NCBI GenBank assembly: GCA_903928755.1
Contig: CAIYSH010000132.1
Location: 1-6,099 of the forward strand
Origin: an uncultured Alphaproteobacteria bacterium
GTDB lineage: Bacteria > Pseudomonadota > Alphaproteobacteria > Caulobacterales > Caulobacteraceae
DNA length: 6,099 bases
Reading direction: 5' to 3'
The position numbers were made by a program, and so were the translations under genes. Below the pieces are notes generated by a model. The model did no database searches and was not told where the DNA came from. It saw only the letters and a program-made list of their open reading frames with translations. Each line of letters begins with the position of its first letter. Within the stretch, counting starts at the first letter, position 1. This document shows, one piece after another, positions 5,914 to 6,099 of the stretch.

Positions 5914-6099
5914 ATCCGCTATGCCGCCGCTTCTGACCATTCCGCCATTCGCACGGTCGTGAGCGCCGCCTTTGATCGCCCCGACGAGGCTGATCTGGTC
6001 GAGCGTCTGCGCGCGGACGGCGATGCCATGTTCGAACTGGTGGAGATCGAGGGTGAGATCCTGGTCGGCCACATCCTGTTCAGCCGGATGTGGGCCGAC
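5911..6099 (+). CDS. GNAT family N-acetyltransferase (3'-truncated by window end)
   Basis: The first 63 codons of an acetyltransferase run off the right edge with no stop. The text MIRYAAASDHSAIRTVVSAAF is the usual first strand and helix of the GNAT fold, and DEADLVERLRADGDAMFELVEIEGEILVGHILFSRM resembles the YhbS-like branch, in which strands 2 to 4 precede the acetyl-CoA motif. The acetyl-CoA pyrophosphate loop itself lies beyond the window, so activity cannot be judged. ATG 5911 is preceded by AGGA at 5900-5903 with a seven-base spacer, which decides the start; the ATG at 5903 is out of frame. It follows the GyrI-like gene by 20 bases and is probably in the same operon. It is only distantly similar to the GNAT gene at 1532. 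Confidence 0.82.
   Translation, partial: MIRYAAASDHSAIRTVVSAAFDRPDEADLVERLRADGDAMFELVEIEGEILVGHILFSRMWAD

Noticed and set aside
1..6099. Signs of a defence island, phage or mobile element
   Set aside because: No integrase, transposase, toxin-antitoxin, nuclease, terminal repeats or CRISPR repeats are visible, and composition appears uniform across the genes.

Overview
The window looks like chromosomal DNA of a GC-rich alphaproteobacterium, most likely from the Caulobacter/Brevundimonas/Phenylobacterium group. This rests on the recognisable character of the GreA, ELM1-family and TrxB proteins, and on codon choice dominated by G or C in third position. The assignment is inferred from remembered protein families, not from a search. 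No transposase, integrase, CRISPR array, tRNA or rRNA is visible. Every gene lies on the + strand, packed with overlaps or short gaps. No stretch above 300 bases lacks a gene; the longest gap is 97 bases.

Layout: (1) the 3' end of greA, a transcription elongation/cleavage factor, lacking only a few N-terminal codons. (2) An ELM1-family (DUF1022/COG3660) gene that starts on a GTG inside the end of greA. (3) After a hairpin that straddles the ELM1 stop codon, a small GNAT acetyltransferase. (4) Six bases later, a protein related to PseG/SpsG (UDP-sugar hydrolase, GT-B-like fold) in which several family hallmark residues appear replaced. (5) After a 51-base gap with two mutually exclusive possible stems, trxB (thioredoxin reductase). 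(6) Coupled to trxB by an ATGA overlap, a divergent MurA-type enolpyruvyl transferase. (7) A stand-alone GyrI/SbmC-like ligand-binding protein. (8) The first 63 codons of a second GNAT acetyltransferase, cut by the window end.

How they fit together: greA and trxB are housekeeping genes. Genes 2 to 4 may form a functional group, since two are GT-B-like proteins of sugar-nucleotide type and one is an acetyltransferase; this recalls the acetylation and UDP-removal steps (PseH, PseG) of pseudaminic-acid synthesis. The PseG-like protein lacks the expected catalytic histidine and the MurA-like protein has altered nucleotide-binding positions, so neither name should be taken as a proven activity. 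These two divergent paralogues are the most interesting items. I see no clear evidence of a defence system or other wholly new multi-gene system.
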